Shown here: positions 18,063 to 25,583 of the stretch, piece after piece
Layout: every line of letters starts with the position of its first letter
How positions within the stretch are numbered: position 1 is the first letter of the stretch
NCBI GenBank assembly: GCA_943846675.1
Contig: OX044357.1
Coordinates: forward strand, 434,001 to 498,000
Reading direction: 5' to 3'
DNA from: UBA987 sp002292105
GTDB lineage: Bacteria; Bacteroidota; Bacteroidia; NS11-12g; UBA9320
Length of the DNA: 64,000 bases
Position numbers and translations under genes: made by a program
Notes under the pieces: generated by a model
Told to the model about the DNA's origin: nothing
The model's database searches: none
What the model saw: the letters and a program-made list of their open reading frames with translations, nothing else

Positions 18063-18299
18063 CTACCCTCCACTTACAGGTGGAATTATTGCCACAACAT
18101 CTTGATTCTTTAGAACGTCTTCATCGTTCGCATATTCTTCATTCACAGCGAATGCTAACGCATTTAGTTTTTTTAATTCAGGGAATTGGCTGCAAATATT
18201 TTCTCGGAAAGATTTAACAGACGGATCTGACGGCAAAGGAAAATCTAACTCTTGCTTTCCAACAATATCACGTGCGGCACCAAATATCAATACTTTCAT
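18063..18299 (-). CDS. moaD: Molybdopterin synthase sulfur carrier subunit MoaD
   Basis: 78 residues, a ubiquitin-like fold. The C-terminus IPPVSGG carries the essential Gly-Gly that is adenylated by MoeB and turned into a thiocarboxylate. The N-terminus MKVLIFGAARDIVGKQELDF and the NEEYANDEDVLKNQDVVAIIPPVSGG end are typical. The start overlaps the last base of the TSUP gene upstream, suggesting coupled translation in a YbjQ, small membrane protein, TSUP, moaD, moaE operon. Confidence 0.94.
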   Translation of the reverse strand: MKVLIFGAARDIVGKQELDFPLPSDPSVKSFRENICSQFPELKKLNALAFAVNEEYANDEDVLKNQDVVAIIPPVSGG

Positions 18300-19030
18300 T
18301 AAATCAACAACCTATAAAATATTCGTAGAGAAGCAAAGATAACAAGTACCGCGGTAAGTCTTTTAACACGCAGTTGAGTTAAGATAGTAATATTTAGTCT
18401 TGACCCGATTAGTCCTCCAATCCCAACGGCCAATAAAAGCGGGCCAAGGATATGCCAATTAACCGTAATGGAACCAGCATAGGTTTGTCCAATTAGGCCA
18501 GCAACAGAGTTAACCAGGATGAAGAAACTAGAAGTCGCAGCGATTACTCGCGGTCGATCCCACTTGATAAGATATAACAGCGGGGCTAGAAAGATACCGC
18601 CGCCTATACCAACCAAGCCCGACACAAAACCAATGACACCGCCGATAAGTCCATTTAGAACTATGCTGGTGGATTGGGGTGTGCGTGTATTTTGAGGTTG
18701 TCTAAGCATTACTATTCCAGCAATAAACAAGCAGCTTGCCAAAAGAATAAAGAAGGACTGATGTGGTAGTTCGATGCTTCCCCCTAAAAATGCAAAGGGG
18801 ACACTCGTAATAACAAAAGGAATCGTCTTCCTTAAACTGAACAGATTGTGTTTGACGAATAAAGCAGTGCCGCTCAATACAACGATAACGTTACAACACA
18901 AGGCTATAAAACGTAATTGAGGTGGAGGAAGATCTGAAAACGACAGGACGGCAATATATCCTGAGCCACCACCAAAGCCAACGGCAGCATACAATATGGC
19001 AATGAAGAAAAAAAGAATCGCGTTTCCCAT
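18299..19030 (-). CDS. TSUP family (TauE/SafE-like) sulfite/organosulfur exporter
   Basis: 243 residues with about eight hydrophobic helices, the normal size for a TSUP (DUF81) transporter. Two internal repeats each carry the family glycine motif: VGFGGGSGYIAVL near the N-terminus and SGLVGIGGGIFLAPLL in the middle. Members export sulfite, taurine-derived sulfur compounds or related anions. Its ATG overlaps the stop of a 43-residue membrane protein (TAATG) and its stop overlaps moaD. The position next to moaD raises the possibility of a link to sulfur transfer or a sulfite-handling molybdoenzyme; this is inference. Confidence 0.88.
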   Translation of the reverse strand: MGNAILFFFIAILYAAVGFGGGSGYIAVLSFSDLPPPQLRFIALCCNVIVVLSGTALFVKHNLFSLRKTIPFVITSVPFAFLGGSIELPHQSFFILLASCLFIAGIVMLRQPQNTRTPQSTSIVLNGLIGGVIGFVSGLVGIGGGIFLAPLLYLIKWDRPRVIAATSSFFILVNSVAGLIGQTYAGSITVNWHILGPLLLAVGIGGLIGSRLNITILTQLRVKRLTAVLVIFASLRIFYRLLI

Positions 19031-19161
19031 TAATTGTCGCGTTTCTCGAAGGTTTCGTTTCGCTTCGATTTTACACGTTTAAAGATCAATATGACCACCA
19101 CGATTGCGGCTATTAGAAAAAAAAGTGATTCTATAAACAAAACGATACTGGTGAAGTTCAA
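19030..19161 (-). CDS. 43-residue single-pass membrane protein, unannotated size class
   Basis: A short frame begins with TTG at 19161, one base after the YbjQ stop, and ends in TAA at 19030-19032, overlapping the TSUP ATG as TAATG. The product MNFTSIVLFIESLFFL then IAAIVVVILIF is one continuous hydrophobic helix (about residues 5-27), followed by a basic tail KRVKSKRNETFEKRDN, giving a predicted N-out/C-in topology. The tight fit between two genes and the coupled stop/start support a real gene. Function unknown; small helix-plus-basic-tail proteins often modulate a neighbouring transporter. Confidence 0.6.
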   Translation of the reverse strand: MNFTSIVLFIESLFFLIAAIVVVILIFKRVKSKRNETFEKRDN

Positions 19162-19162
19162 C

Positions 19163-19477
19163 TTATTTAAGCTTAACAGCGGTACCATATGCAAGAATCT
19201 CGGCTGTTCCTTGCATAATCATTGCTGTGGTGAGTCGAACGTTAACTATAGCATCCGCACCAAGCCTTTGGGCATCTTGAGTCATTCTTTGAATGGCTTG
19301 CTCTCTACTCTCAGCTTGAAGTTTTGTGTATTCGGCAATTTCACCGCCAACAATATTTTTTAGTCCTGCAAAAATATCTCGACCAATGTTTCGTGCGCGT
19401 ACAGTGCTTCCTCTAGCAACACCTAGAATTTCTGCAATTTCTTTATTAGGGACGGTTTCCGTTGTTGTAAGTATCAT
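19163..19477 (-). CDS. YbjQ family (UPF0145) protein
   Basis: 104 residues with the family hallmarks: GVARGSTVRARNIGRDIFAGLKNIVGGEIAEYTKLQAESREQAIQRM, then GADAIVNVRL and the closing EILAYGTAV. YbjQ proteins form pentamers, have been proposed to bind heavy metals, and have no settled function. The start is ATG 19477. It is the first gene of a tightly coupled minus-strand run (YbjQ, small membrane protein, TSUP, moaD). Confidence 0.93.
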   Translation of the reverse strand: MILTTTETVPNKEIAEILGVARGSTVRARNIGRDIFAGLKNIVGGEIAEYTKLQAESREQAIQRMTQDAQRLGADAIVNVRLTTAMIMQGTAEILAYGTAVKLK

Positions 19478-19519
19478 GATAGCAAATTACAACAATTTGG
19501 AGGTGAAGAACGAAACAGC

Positions 19520-20494
19520 TTATTTTTTTCGATTAATTACAAAATCCAAAAGGTCAACAAGCGATTGTTTGTTGTTGACGCCTTCCATATTGTGTAAAAC
19601 GTCAAGTGCTTTTTGATGGTAATTGTTGAGGTGTGTCTTCGCATAGTCGATGCCTCCGTGGTCAATAACGAACTGGATTACTTTTTTAACACTGGCTTTA
19701 TCCTTTTTGTCAGATTTGATTATTCGAATAATCGATTTTTTAGTTGATTTGTCCGCTTCTTGTAATGCATGAATCAACGGTATAGTCATCTTTTTCTCTT
19801 TGATGTCTATTCCCGTGGGTTTGCCAATATCACTGTCTCCATAGTCGAAAAGGTCGTCTTTAATCTGAAAAGCGATTCCGGTATACAAACCAAACTCAGA
19901 CATTTGATCTAATATTTTTTGATCTTGTACATTAGACGCGGCACCAATCGCACAACAACTGGCAATTAAAGAGGCGGTCTTTTTCGATATAATGTCGTAG
20001 TAAACCTCTTCAGTGATGTCAAGCTTCCGTGCTTTTTCCATTTGCAGTAACTCACCCTCACTCATCTCCTCAACGGCAGTAGACAGAATCTCTAACATGT
20101 CGTGGTCCTTCTTTTTTAGGGCAAGAAGTAACCCTTTAGACAAGAGATAATCACCAACCAATACGGCGATTTTATTTTTCCATAAGGCGTTAATAGAAAA
20201 GAAGCCTCGGCGCTTATCTGAATCGTCAACCACGTCGTCGTGCACTAAAGTGGCTGTATGTAACAATTCCACAAGCGACGCGCCTCGGTAAGTGCGTTCA
20301 TTCACATCGCCAAAAAGTTTGGCACTGAGTAAGACAAACATGGGGCGCATTTGTTTCCCTTTACGCTTCACAATGTAGGTCATGATTGTATCGAGCAGCG
20401 CAACGCGACTCTTCATGTTTTTCCTGAAACGTTTTTCGAATTCAGCAAGTTCTGCTGAAATGGGATGTTGGATATCTTTAAGACTGTTCGCCAT
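19520..20494 (-). CDS. Polyprenyl diphosphate synthase (trans-isoprenyl)
   Basis: 324 residues from ATG 20494 (MANSLKDIQHPI); an upstream ATG at 20548 would add 18 residues that look non-coding and overlap the terminator of the previous operon. Both aspartate-rich motifs are present: FARM-like HDDVVDDSDKRRG (about residue 87) and SARM IKDDLFDYGD (about residue 210), plus GKQMRPMFVLLSAKLFG. The sequence fits IspB/HepT-like enzymes that make the C35-C45 side chain of menaquinone, but the chain length cannot be read from the sequence. Confidence 0.93.
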   Translation of the reverse strand: MANSLKDIQHPISAELAEFEKRFRKNMKSRVALLDTIMTYIVKRKGKQMRPMFVLLSAKLFGDVNERTYRGASLVELLHTATLVHDDVVDDSDKRRGFFSINALWKNKIAVLVGDYLLSKGLLLALKKKDHDMLEILSTAVEEMSEGELLQMEKARKLDITEEVYYDIISKKTASLIASCCAIGAASNVQDQKILDQMSEFGLYTGIAFQIKDDLFDYGDSDIGKPTGIDIKEKKMTIPLIHALQEADKSTKKSIIRIIKSDKKDKASVKKVIQFVIDHGGIDYAKTHLNNYHQKALDVLHNMEGVNNKQSLVDLLDFVINRKK

Positions 20495-20548
20495 CAGAAA
20501 ATAGGAGCTGCAATATACTTGTAATTGATGTCTATGAACATGAAACAA

Positions 20549-20580
20549 TAAAAAAAGGGCTTTGTTTAAAAGCCCTTTTG
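20549..20580 (-). terminator. Rho-independent terminator of the exbB-exbD operon
   Basis: On the minus strand, AAAAGGGCTTT and AAAGCCCTTTT form an 11-bp stem around a 5-nt loop (arms 20553-20563 and 20569-20579), running into seven T. It lies directly after the last exbD stop and before the polyprenyl synthase gene. Confidence 0.92.
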
Positions 20581-20597
20581 AAGATTATTTTAGTCGA

Positions 20598-21074
20598 TTA
20601 TTCGATGACTTCACCCTCTGATGCAGAGTAAAGAAGTTTAAGCGAATTGATCTTTCTTAGTTCTTGTTTGATGTCCTGAATTAATCCCATTTTCACCGAA
20701 CGATCAGCTTTAATTGCCGTTGTAAGGTAGTCACGGACACCTTCAGGATGCTCGTTCTTTTTAAGCGTGATATATGCCTGGACACCGTTAGCGCCTTCAA
20801 CCATACCAAACTTATCATCAAATTGAATTCTTGGTGCTGTACCACTCTTAGCCGTGTTTATTGGAGGGCCTACGAGTATATGGTTTACCCATGACTTCTT
20901 TTCGATTTTCTCTACTTCAGAAACAACTGGTAACGATGTCTTCACCAAAACCGTAGGGTCACGCATCTTGGTAGCTACCATGAAGAAGAACAACAGCATA
21001 AATACGATATCTGGCAATGCAGAGGTATTTATTGCTGGTAATTCTTTGCCTTTATTTTTTTTAAATTTTGACAT
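20598..21074 (-). CDS. exbD: ExbD/TolR-type biopolymer transport protein (second copy)
   Basis: 158 residues. One N-terminal transmembrane helix (about residues 18-38) carries the family's conserved aspartate in ALPDIVFMLLFFFMVATKM; the rest is a periplasmic domain. ExbD with ExbB uses the proton gradient to drive TonB-dependent uptake. It follows the first exbD by 2 bp. The periplasmic part contains a stretch absent from short ExbD proteins (ILVGPPINTAKSGTAPRIQFDDKFG), a feature of Bacteroidota ExbD proteins as I recall them. Confidence 0.92.
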   Translation of the reverse strand: MSKFKKNKGKELPAINTSALPDIVFMLLFFFMVATKMRDPTVLVKTSLPVVSEVEKIEKKSWVNHILVGPPINTAKSGTAPRIQFDDKFGMVEGANGVQAYITLKKNEHPEGVRDYLTTAIKADRSVKMGLIQDIKQELRKINSLKLLYSASEGEVIE

Positions 21075-21076
21075 AA

Positions 21077-21634
21077 CTAGTTGCTTGATGAGTATTCTAC
21101 TGGTTCTGCTTCCGAAATCTTCATTGGATACTTCTTCTGCACCTCTAGCGCTTGGTCACTCTTTTTAGGTAAGTCTTTAAAAGACCTTCCGAACTTATTG
21201 AGTGCGTATTCATCCCGTGCTTCAACATAGGCTCGAATCAACTCATTATATACTTCTACATAACGTTGCACTGATGTTCCTCTATCATTTTTAAGAGAAA
21301 CAATCGCCGCTTGAGACGAATCAGCAAAGTTTGGCAAACGTCCTTCGTTTTGAATGTGACGCTTGGTCAACTCTGTAAGTTGATTAATACGAAGTGGCTT
21401 GCGCTCCACGAGTAATTGGTCTCCCGAATTAACAAGGACTTCAAGCACGTTTCTATCATTTTGCTCCACAACTGGTGGCGGAACGTTTGGATCAGGGAAT
21501 GGCGGAAGTTGTACCCGCAATCCTTTTTGTTGATCCATCGTTGTTGTAACCAAGAAGAAAACCAAAAGCAAGAAGGCGATGTCGGCCATTGAGCCGGCAT
21601 TAATTTCAGGAATCTTTCTACTTTTTCTTGCCAT
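21077..21634 (-). CDS. exbD: ExbD/TolR-type biopolymer transport protein (first copy)
   Basis: 185 residues. The N-terminal helix SMADIAFLLLVFFLVTTTM carries the proton-path aspartate. The periplasmic region has PPFPDPNVPPPVVEQNDRNVLEVLVN, then a C-terminal segment RYVEVYNELIRAYVEARDEYALNKFGRSF that is longer than in classical ExbD. Two different ExbD subunits in tandem suggest heteromeric stator assembly. It lies 8 bp after the integral-membrane gene of the same operon. Confidence 0.92.
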   Translation of the reverse strand: MARKSRKIPEINAGSMADIAFLLLVFFLVTTTMDQQKGLRVQLPPFPDPNVPPPVVEQNDRNVLEVLVNSGDQLLVERKPLRINQLTELTKRHIQNEGRLPNFADSSQAAIVSLKNDRGTSVQRYVEVYNELIRAYVEARDEYALNKFGRSFKDLPKKSDQALEVQKKYPMKISEAEPVEYSSSN

Positions 21635-21642
21635 TGTTATAC

Positions 21643-22080
21643 TTATTTATCAAACATTGTTTTAACCGAAGAAGCTACAGCTAATACGATTGTTAGTCCA
21701 ATCATAATACCGGCAACCCAAACCCCCGCATGTGAAAATTGGAAATCTTTTAAGGTAACTCCGTCATCAATCATAGCTTGAGGAACAACGTCGCTAGCCA
21801 TTGATTTGCCGATTAAGAATAACACGGCTAAAACAACGATGCCAGCAATTGTCCATATCAATGCTTTTGGCTTTTGGATAATTCCTAAGAGTGACAACAC
21901 AAGAGCGGCCAATACGGCAACACCTATGTAGATGTACGATTGCCATAAACCAAACGAAGCTGGTCCTTTTTGCAACACCTCATTATCACTAGGGATAGTA
22001 TATGTTCTGTACATAAATATAAGCAACAGCACCACAACGATACCGTAGTATATATATGTAATTAATCTTTTAGCGTTCAT
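21643..22080 (-). CDS. Small integral membrane protein of the exbB-exbD operon
   Basis: 145 residues, four predicted transmembrane helices (LITYIYYGIVVVLLLIFMY; YIYIGVAVLAALVLSLLGII; LIWTIAGIVVLAVLFLIGKSM; VAGIMIGLTIVLAVASSV). I do not recognise a named family. It lies between exbB and the two exbD genes with gaps of 8-9 bp, so it probably belongs to the same energising complex. Confidence 0.8.
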   Translation of the reverse strand: MNAKRLITYIYYGIVVVLLLIFMYRTYTIPSDNEVLQKGPASFGLWQSYIYIGVAVLAALVLSLLGIIQKPKALIWTIAGIVVLAVLFLIGKSMASDVVPQAMIDDGVTLKDFQFSHAGVWVAGIMIGLTIVLAVASSVKTMFDK

Positions 22081-22089
22081 AGGCTTTAA

Positions 22090-22971
22090 TTAGCTTGTTT
22101 TTACAATGTTGTTTTTGATCAACATATCAACCAAACGAATAGATGCATCCTCCATGTTGTTAACGATGGAATCAATTTTTGATACCAATAAGTTGTAAAA
22201 GATTTGCAGGATAATCGCAACTATAAGACCTGCAACCGTTGTTAAAAGGGCTACTTTAATACCTTTTGCAACAATAGCTGGAGAAATATCACCTGCGTTT
22301 TGAATATCGTCAAAGGCTTTAATCATACCAATTACTGTACCCATGAAACCCAACATAGGGGCAAGTGCAATAAACAATGAGATCCAAACAAGACCTTTTT
22401 CAAGTTGACCCATCTGAACTTCTCCATAAGATACAACTGATTTCTCAACGTGATCTAAGCCTTCATCGGCTCTGTCCAAACCTTGGTAAAAAATACTAGC
22501 AACTGGTCCAGGAGTGCTTCTTGCTACGTCTTTGGCAGACTCGATGCCGCCAGAAACCAAAGCGTCTTCCACTTTTTTGATGAACTTTTCAGAATTAGAG
22601 CTAACAGAGAATAATGATAATAATCTTTCAATTACGATCGCTAAACCTAGAATTAGACATAATAAAGGGAGGGCCATAAATCCAGCACCACCTTCGATAA
22701 ATTTATCACGGATTACCGCGATTCCTTCACCTTTTTCAGATTTTTCGTCATCTGCTACAACTTCTTCACTAGCTTCAGCTACAGCCTCACCTTCTTCAGG
22801 AGCTGTTTCTTCTGTAACTATTTCTTCAGATGCTGCTTCTGTTGCCTCTGGTGCATCAGCGCTCTCAACTTCAGTTGTTTCAGGCTCTGTCGCTGTTTCC
22901 TGAGCATAAGCGGATAGGTTCATTCCTACGAATAGCGCAAATGCTAAAATCAATACAATCGTTTTTTTCAT
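22090..22971 (-). CDS. exbB: ExbB/TolQ/MotA-type proton channel with signal peptide and acidic linker
   Basis: 293 residues from ATG 22971; the upstream in-frame ATG at 23010 lies at the promoter and is rejected. Residues 1-23 form a signal peptide (MKKTIVLILAFALFVGMN, ending AYAQ). About 55 residues of Glu/Ala/Thr/Val-rich acidic sequence follow, then a TolQ/ExbB core: LLCLILGLAIVIERLLSLF, the family signature WISLFIALAPMLGFMGTVIGMIKAFDDI, and AIVAKGIKVALLTTVAGLIVAIILQIFYN. It forms the proton channel for the ExbD subunits downstream. The acidic, presumably periplasmic, N-terminal extension is unusual compared with enterobacterial ExbB. Confidence 0.92.
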   Translation of the reverse strand: MKKTIVLILAFALFVGMNLSAYAQETATEPETTEVESADAPEATEAASEEIVTEETAPEEGEAVAEASEEVVADDEKSEKGEGIAVIRDKFIEGGAGFMALPLLCLILGLAIVIERLLSLFSVSSNSEKFIKKVEDALVSGGIESAKDVARSTPGPVASIFYQGLDRADEGLDHVEKSVVSYGEVQMGQLEKGLVWISLFIALAPMLGFMGTVIGMIKAFDDIQNAGDISPAIVAKGIKVALLTTVAGLIVAIILQIFYNLLVSKIDSIVNNMEDASIRLVDMLIKNNIVKTS

Positions 22972-23007
22972 TATTTCAGATCTTTTATAAGATATTGTGA
23001 CTACTGG

Positions 23008-23042
23008 CAAAAATAGAAAAACTTTGATATTAACCTTATCAA
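23008..23042 (-). promoter_or_regulatory. Promoter of the exbB-exbD operon
   Basis: On the minus strand TTG (23042-23040) is followed after 24 bp by TATTTTTG (23015-23008), matching the Bacteroidota -33/-7 layout, with a spacer at the long end of the known range. It places transcription start downstream of 23008 and supports the ATG at 22971. Confidence 0.55.
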
Positions 23043-23119
23043 TTAAAAATCAATTTATTTTTATCCTTTTTGCCACTAATACAATGGTAATGCTACGTTT
23101 TTATTGTCGATTTATGCTT

Positions 23120-23127
23120 TATGTTTG
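23120..23127 (+). promoter_or_regulatory. -7 promoter box of radA
   Basis: TATGTTTG matches TAnnTTTG and lies 31 nt before the radA ATG. No -33 TTG is at the expected distance. Confidence 0.4.
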
Positions 23128-23158
23128 AGGAATAAACGGATTGAGTTGACAAACGGAA

Positions 23159-24529
23159 ATGGCTAAATCAAAAACGGTATTTTTTTGCCAAAACTGCGGG
23201 GCTTCATCGCCAAAGTGGATTGGGAACTGTCCTTCATGTAAACAATGGAATACCTATGTGGAGGAAGTTGTAGAAAAATCAAGTACCCAGAGCGTACCTG
23301 CTTGGGTAGACAATCAAGAGGAAAAGGCTAAAAAGAGTAGCCCTAAACTTATTACGAGTTTACAATCTGGACCTGAACAGCGCATTGAAACCACAGATGC
23401 GGAATTGAATCGGGTTTTGGGAGGCGGAGTTGTTTTTGGGAGTCTTGTGTTGTTGGGAGGAGAGCCAGGTATCGGAAAGTCGACTTTAATGCTACAGGTG
23501 GCCTTGCAAAGCGATCAGAAGGTGCTTTATGTCAGTGGAGAGGAAAGTGAAACACAACTCAAAATGAGGGCCGATCGCATTGGAATACGAAACGAGGCCT
23601 GTTATATTTTATCTGCTACTGAGATTCAAGAAATATTTAAGCAAGTCAAAAAACTCAAACCAGGAATTCTTATTGTTGATTCTGTTCAAACCCTATTTAG
23701 TCGGTCTATAGAGTCAACACCAGGAAGCATTTCTCAAATTCGGGAATGTACGGGCCAACTTTTAAGGTTTGCCAAAGAAACAAATACACCTGTGTTTTTG
23801 ATAGGTCATATTACCAAAGACGGTCAGATTGCTGGACCAAAGGTCTTAGAGCATATGGTGGATACCGTTTTACAGTTTGAAGGAGATCGCCATCACGTCT
23901 ATAGAATACTTAGAGCTGTAAAGAATCGTTTTGGTTCAGCGTCAGAAATGGGCATATACGAAATGGCCGGAGAAGGATTACGTGAAGTCTCCAACCCGTC
24001 TGAAGTACTGATTTCAAATCGGGATCAATTGTTATCGGGTATATCAATAACTGCTGCGGTAGAAGGTGTTCGACCTTTAATGATCGAAACACAAGCCTTG
24101 GTAAGTACTGCGGTGTATGGAACACCGCAAAGAAACTCGAACGGATACGATTTAAGGCGGTTAAATATGCTGCTTGCCGTGTTGGAAAAACGATGCGGGT
24201 TTAAACTTGGCTCACAAGATGTTTTCGTAAATATCGCTGGCGGGCTCAAACTAGACGACCCTGGCACAGACCTAGGAATTGCATCAGCGATACTGTCTTC
24301 GTACGAGAACATACCATTGCCCACCTTAACAGCATTTGTTGGAGAGATTGGACTGTCTGGAGAAGTGCGCGCTTCGCGCAGGATGGATCAACGCATAGCG
24401 GAAGCCGAAAAATTGGGCTTTGAAGAAATCATTGTCAGTGCCAATTCTGTGAAAGGCAATTCGGCAAAATCGATTAAAGTCATTGGCGTAAAGAACATAA
24501 TGGAAGTCGCTGAGTATTTGTTTGGCTAA
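23159..24529 (+). CDS. radA: DNA repair/recombination protein RadA
   Basis: 456 residues, normal for RadA (Sms), a RecA-like branch-migration helicase. In order: an N-terminal four-cysteine zinc finger (CQNCGASSPKWIGNCPSC), Walker A GGEPGIGKST near residue 100, Walker B ILIVDSVQTLF, the RadA-specific KNRFGSASEMGIYEM, and a C-terminal Lon-protease-like domain (KLGSQDVFVNIAGGLKLDDPG, FVGEIGLSGEVR). Monocistronic and convergent with the downstream DHFR-like gene, 10 bp apart. Confidence 0.97.
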   Translation: MAKSKTVFFCQNCGASSPKWIGNCPSCKQWNTYVEEVVEKSSTQSVPAWVDNQEEKAKKSSPKLITSLQSGPEQRIETTDAELNRVLGGGVVFGSLVLLGGEPGIGKSTLMLQVALQSDQKVLYVSGEESETQLKMRADRIGIRNEACYILSATEIQEIFKQVKKLKPGILIVDSVQTLFSRSIESTPGSISQIRECTGQLLRFAKETNTPVFLIGHITKDGQIAGPKVLEHMVDTVLQFEGDRHHVYRILRAVKNRFGSASEMGIYEMAGEGLREVSNPSEVLISNRDQLLSGISITAAVEGVRPLMIETQALVSTAVYGTPQRNSNGYDLRRLNMLLAVLEKRCGFKLGSQDVFVNIAGGLKLDDPGTDLGIASAILSSYENIPLPTLTAFVGEIGLSGEVRASRRMDQRIAEAEKLGFEEIIVSANSVKGNSAKSIKVIGVKNIMEVAEYLFG

Positions 24530-24539
24530 GTCAGTAACA

Positions 24540-25067
24540 TTATTTCGTGTAGGTTAAATTGACCACACCACTTTCGAACGATTCTGTGCTTGAAAGTTTG
24601 AACATTGTTTCCTTACCTTCTTTAAAAAGCGGTCTCCCATTTCCTAAAACAACTGGGATAATACTTATGAGCATAGAGTCGATTAGACCTTTGTTTAAGA
24701 AGTTTGCAATTAGAACTCCACCTCCTACAATCCAAATGTCTTTCTTGGCGTGTTGTTTCATTTTTTGTACGTCGATGTCGCTAATGCTTGAAACAACTTC
24801 GGTACTGGGTGTTGAAATCTGTAGCCCTTTATTGCTTGAAATCACGTAACACGTATAGTCTGCATATGGCCAGTCAACGTCAAAACCGACGACGTCTTCG
24901 TATGTTTTTCGTCCCATGATTATCGTGTCTACTTCCGACATAAATGCCGAATAACCATAATCTACATCTTTTGGGTGATCAATGTTGTCTAACCAGTCAA
25001 TACTGCCGTCTTCTCTTGCTATATAACCATCTATGCTGGTTGCAATAAATAATCTGAACTTACTCAT
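24540..25067 (-). CDS. Dihydrofolate reductase / RibD C-terminal family protein
   Basis: 175 residues from ATG 25067 (MSKFRLFIATSIDGYIAREDG). A GTG at 25151 would extend it by 28 residues that do not fit the family. Motifs SIDGYIA, GSIDWLDN, IIMGRKTYEDV and IWIVGGGVLIANFLNKGLIDSMLISIIPVVLGNGRPLF are those of the RibD_C / YyaP-like branch of dihydrofolate-reductase folds, NAD(P)H-binding proteins whose substrates are mostly unknown. It is the last gene of a four-gene minus-strand operon with an MBOAT acyltransferase. Confidence 0.87.
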   Translation of the reverse strand: MSKFRLFIATSIDGYIAREDGSIDWLDNIDHPKDVDYGYSAFMSEVDTIIMGRKTYEDVVGFDVDWPYADYTCYVISSNKGLQISTPSTEVVSSISDIDVQKMKQHAKKDIWIVGGGVLIANFLNKGLIDSMLISIIPVVLGNGRPLFKEGKETMFKLSSTESFESGVVNLTYTK

Positions 25068-25151
25068 CCTATGTGCTTCTTTCGTTTTTTGTAAAAAATA
25101 CTCATAACTGTTATTGGTTTGATTTGAGCTAGCGCAATTTTCATTTTCCAC

Positions 25152-25580
25152 TTATTCAAACGAGCCGCATCCTTTTAGCGTGAAGTTTTTATCTGTCAAC
25201 GTAACGCTGGTCTCAAATGGTTGATCACCGTCATCAATGCATTGCTCATATGAAATGTTTAGGATCAGGGGTTTAGTGTCGTCGTGTAAAATATAACGGG
25301 TAGCCTTATTCGGATTGGCACCAGGCAGCAACTCGGCAATGCCGAATAGCGTCCTTTCTCCGTAATCAAGGGTCAGACTGTATTCCAATCCACCTGATTT
25401 GTCTTCCATAAGAATTACATGCCACCCAGGTTCGTTTCCGCCACCTTGGTATTGAGTGTCTTTAACAACAGTTGTCGCTTTATACTGGCTTTCTTGTGTT
25501 TGTGTTGTCGTCTGATTACTGCAAGACGAAATCAAGCCATACAGGATTAAAGTAATAAAGGTGAAGGGATAGTTTTTCAT
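25152..25580 (-). CDS. Lipoprotein with COG3650-like domain
   Basis: 142 residues. A lipobox LISSC puts the lipidated residue at Cys20. The mature protein contains GGGNEPGWHVILME, the GNEP(G/F)W motif I know from COG3650-type envelope proteins often encoded with HslJ-like domains, plus ERTLFGIAELLPGA and a conserved C-terminal Cys pair (EQCIDDG, LKGCGSF). Function unsettled. It starts 3 bp after the AlgX-like gene. Confidence 0.7.
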   Translation of the reverse strand: MKNYPFTFITLILYGLISSCSNQTTTQTQESQYKATTVVKDTQYQGGGNEPGWHVILMEDKSGGLEYSLTLDYGERTLFGIAELLPGANPNKATRYILHDDTKPLILNISYEQCIDDGDQPFETSVTLTDKNFTLKGCGSFE

Positions 25581-25583
25581 GAA

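Noticed and set aside
22514..22903. A 129-residue Ser/Ala-rich frame on the plus strand
   Set aside because: It is the antisense of the Glu/Ala-rich arm of exbB; low complexity creates the open frame.
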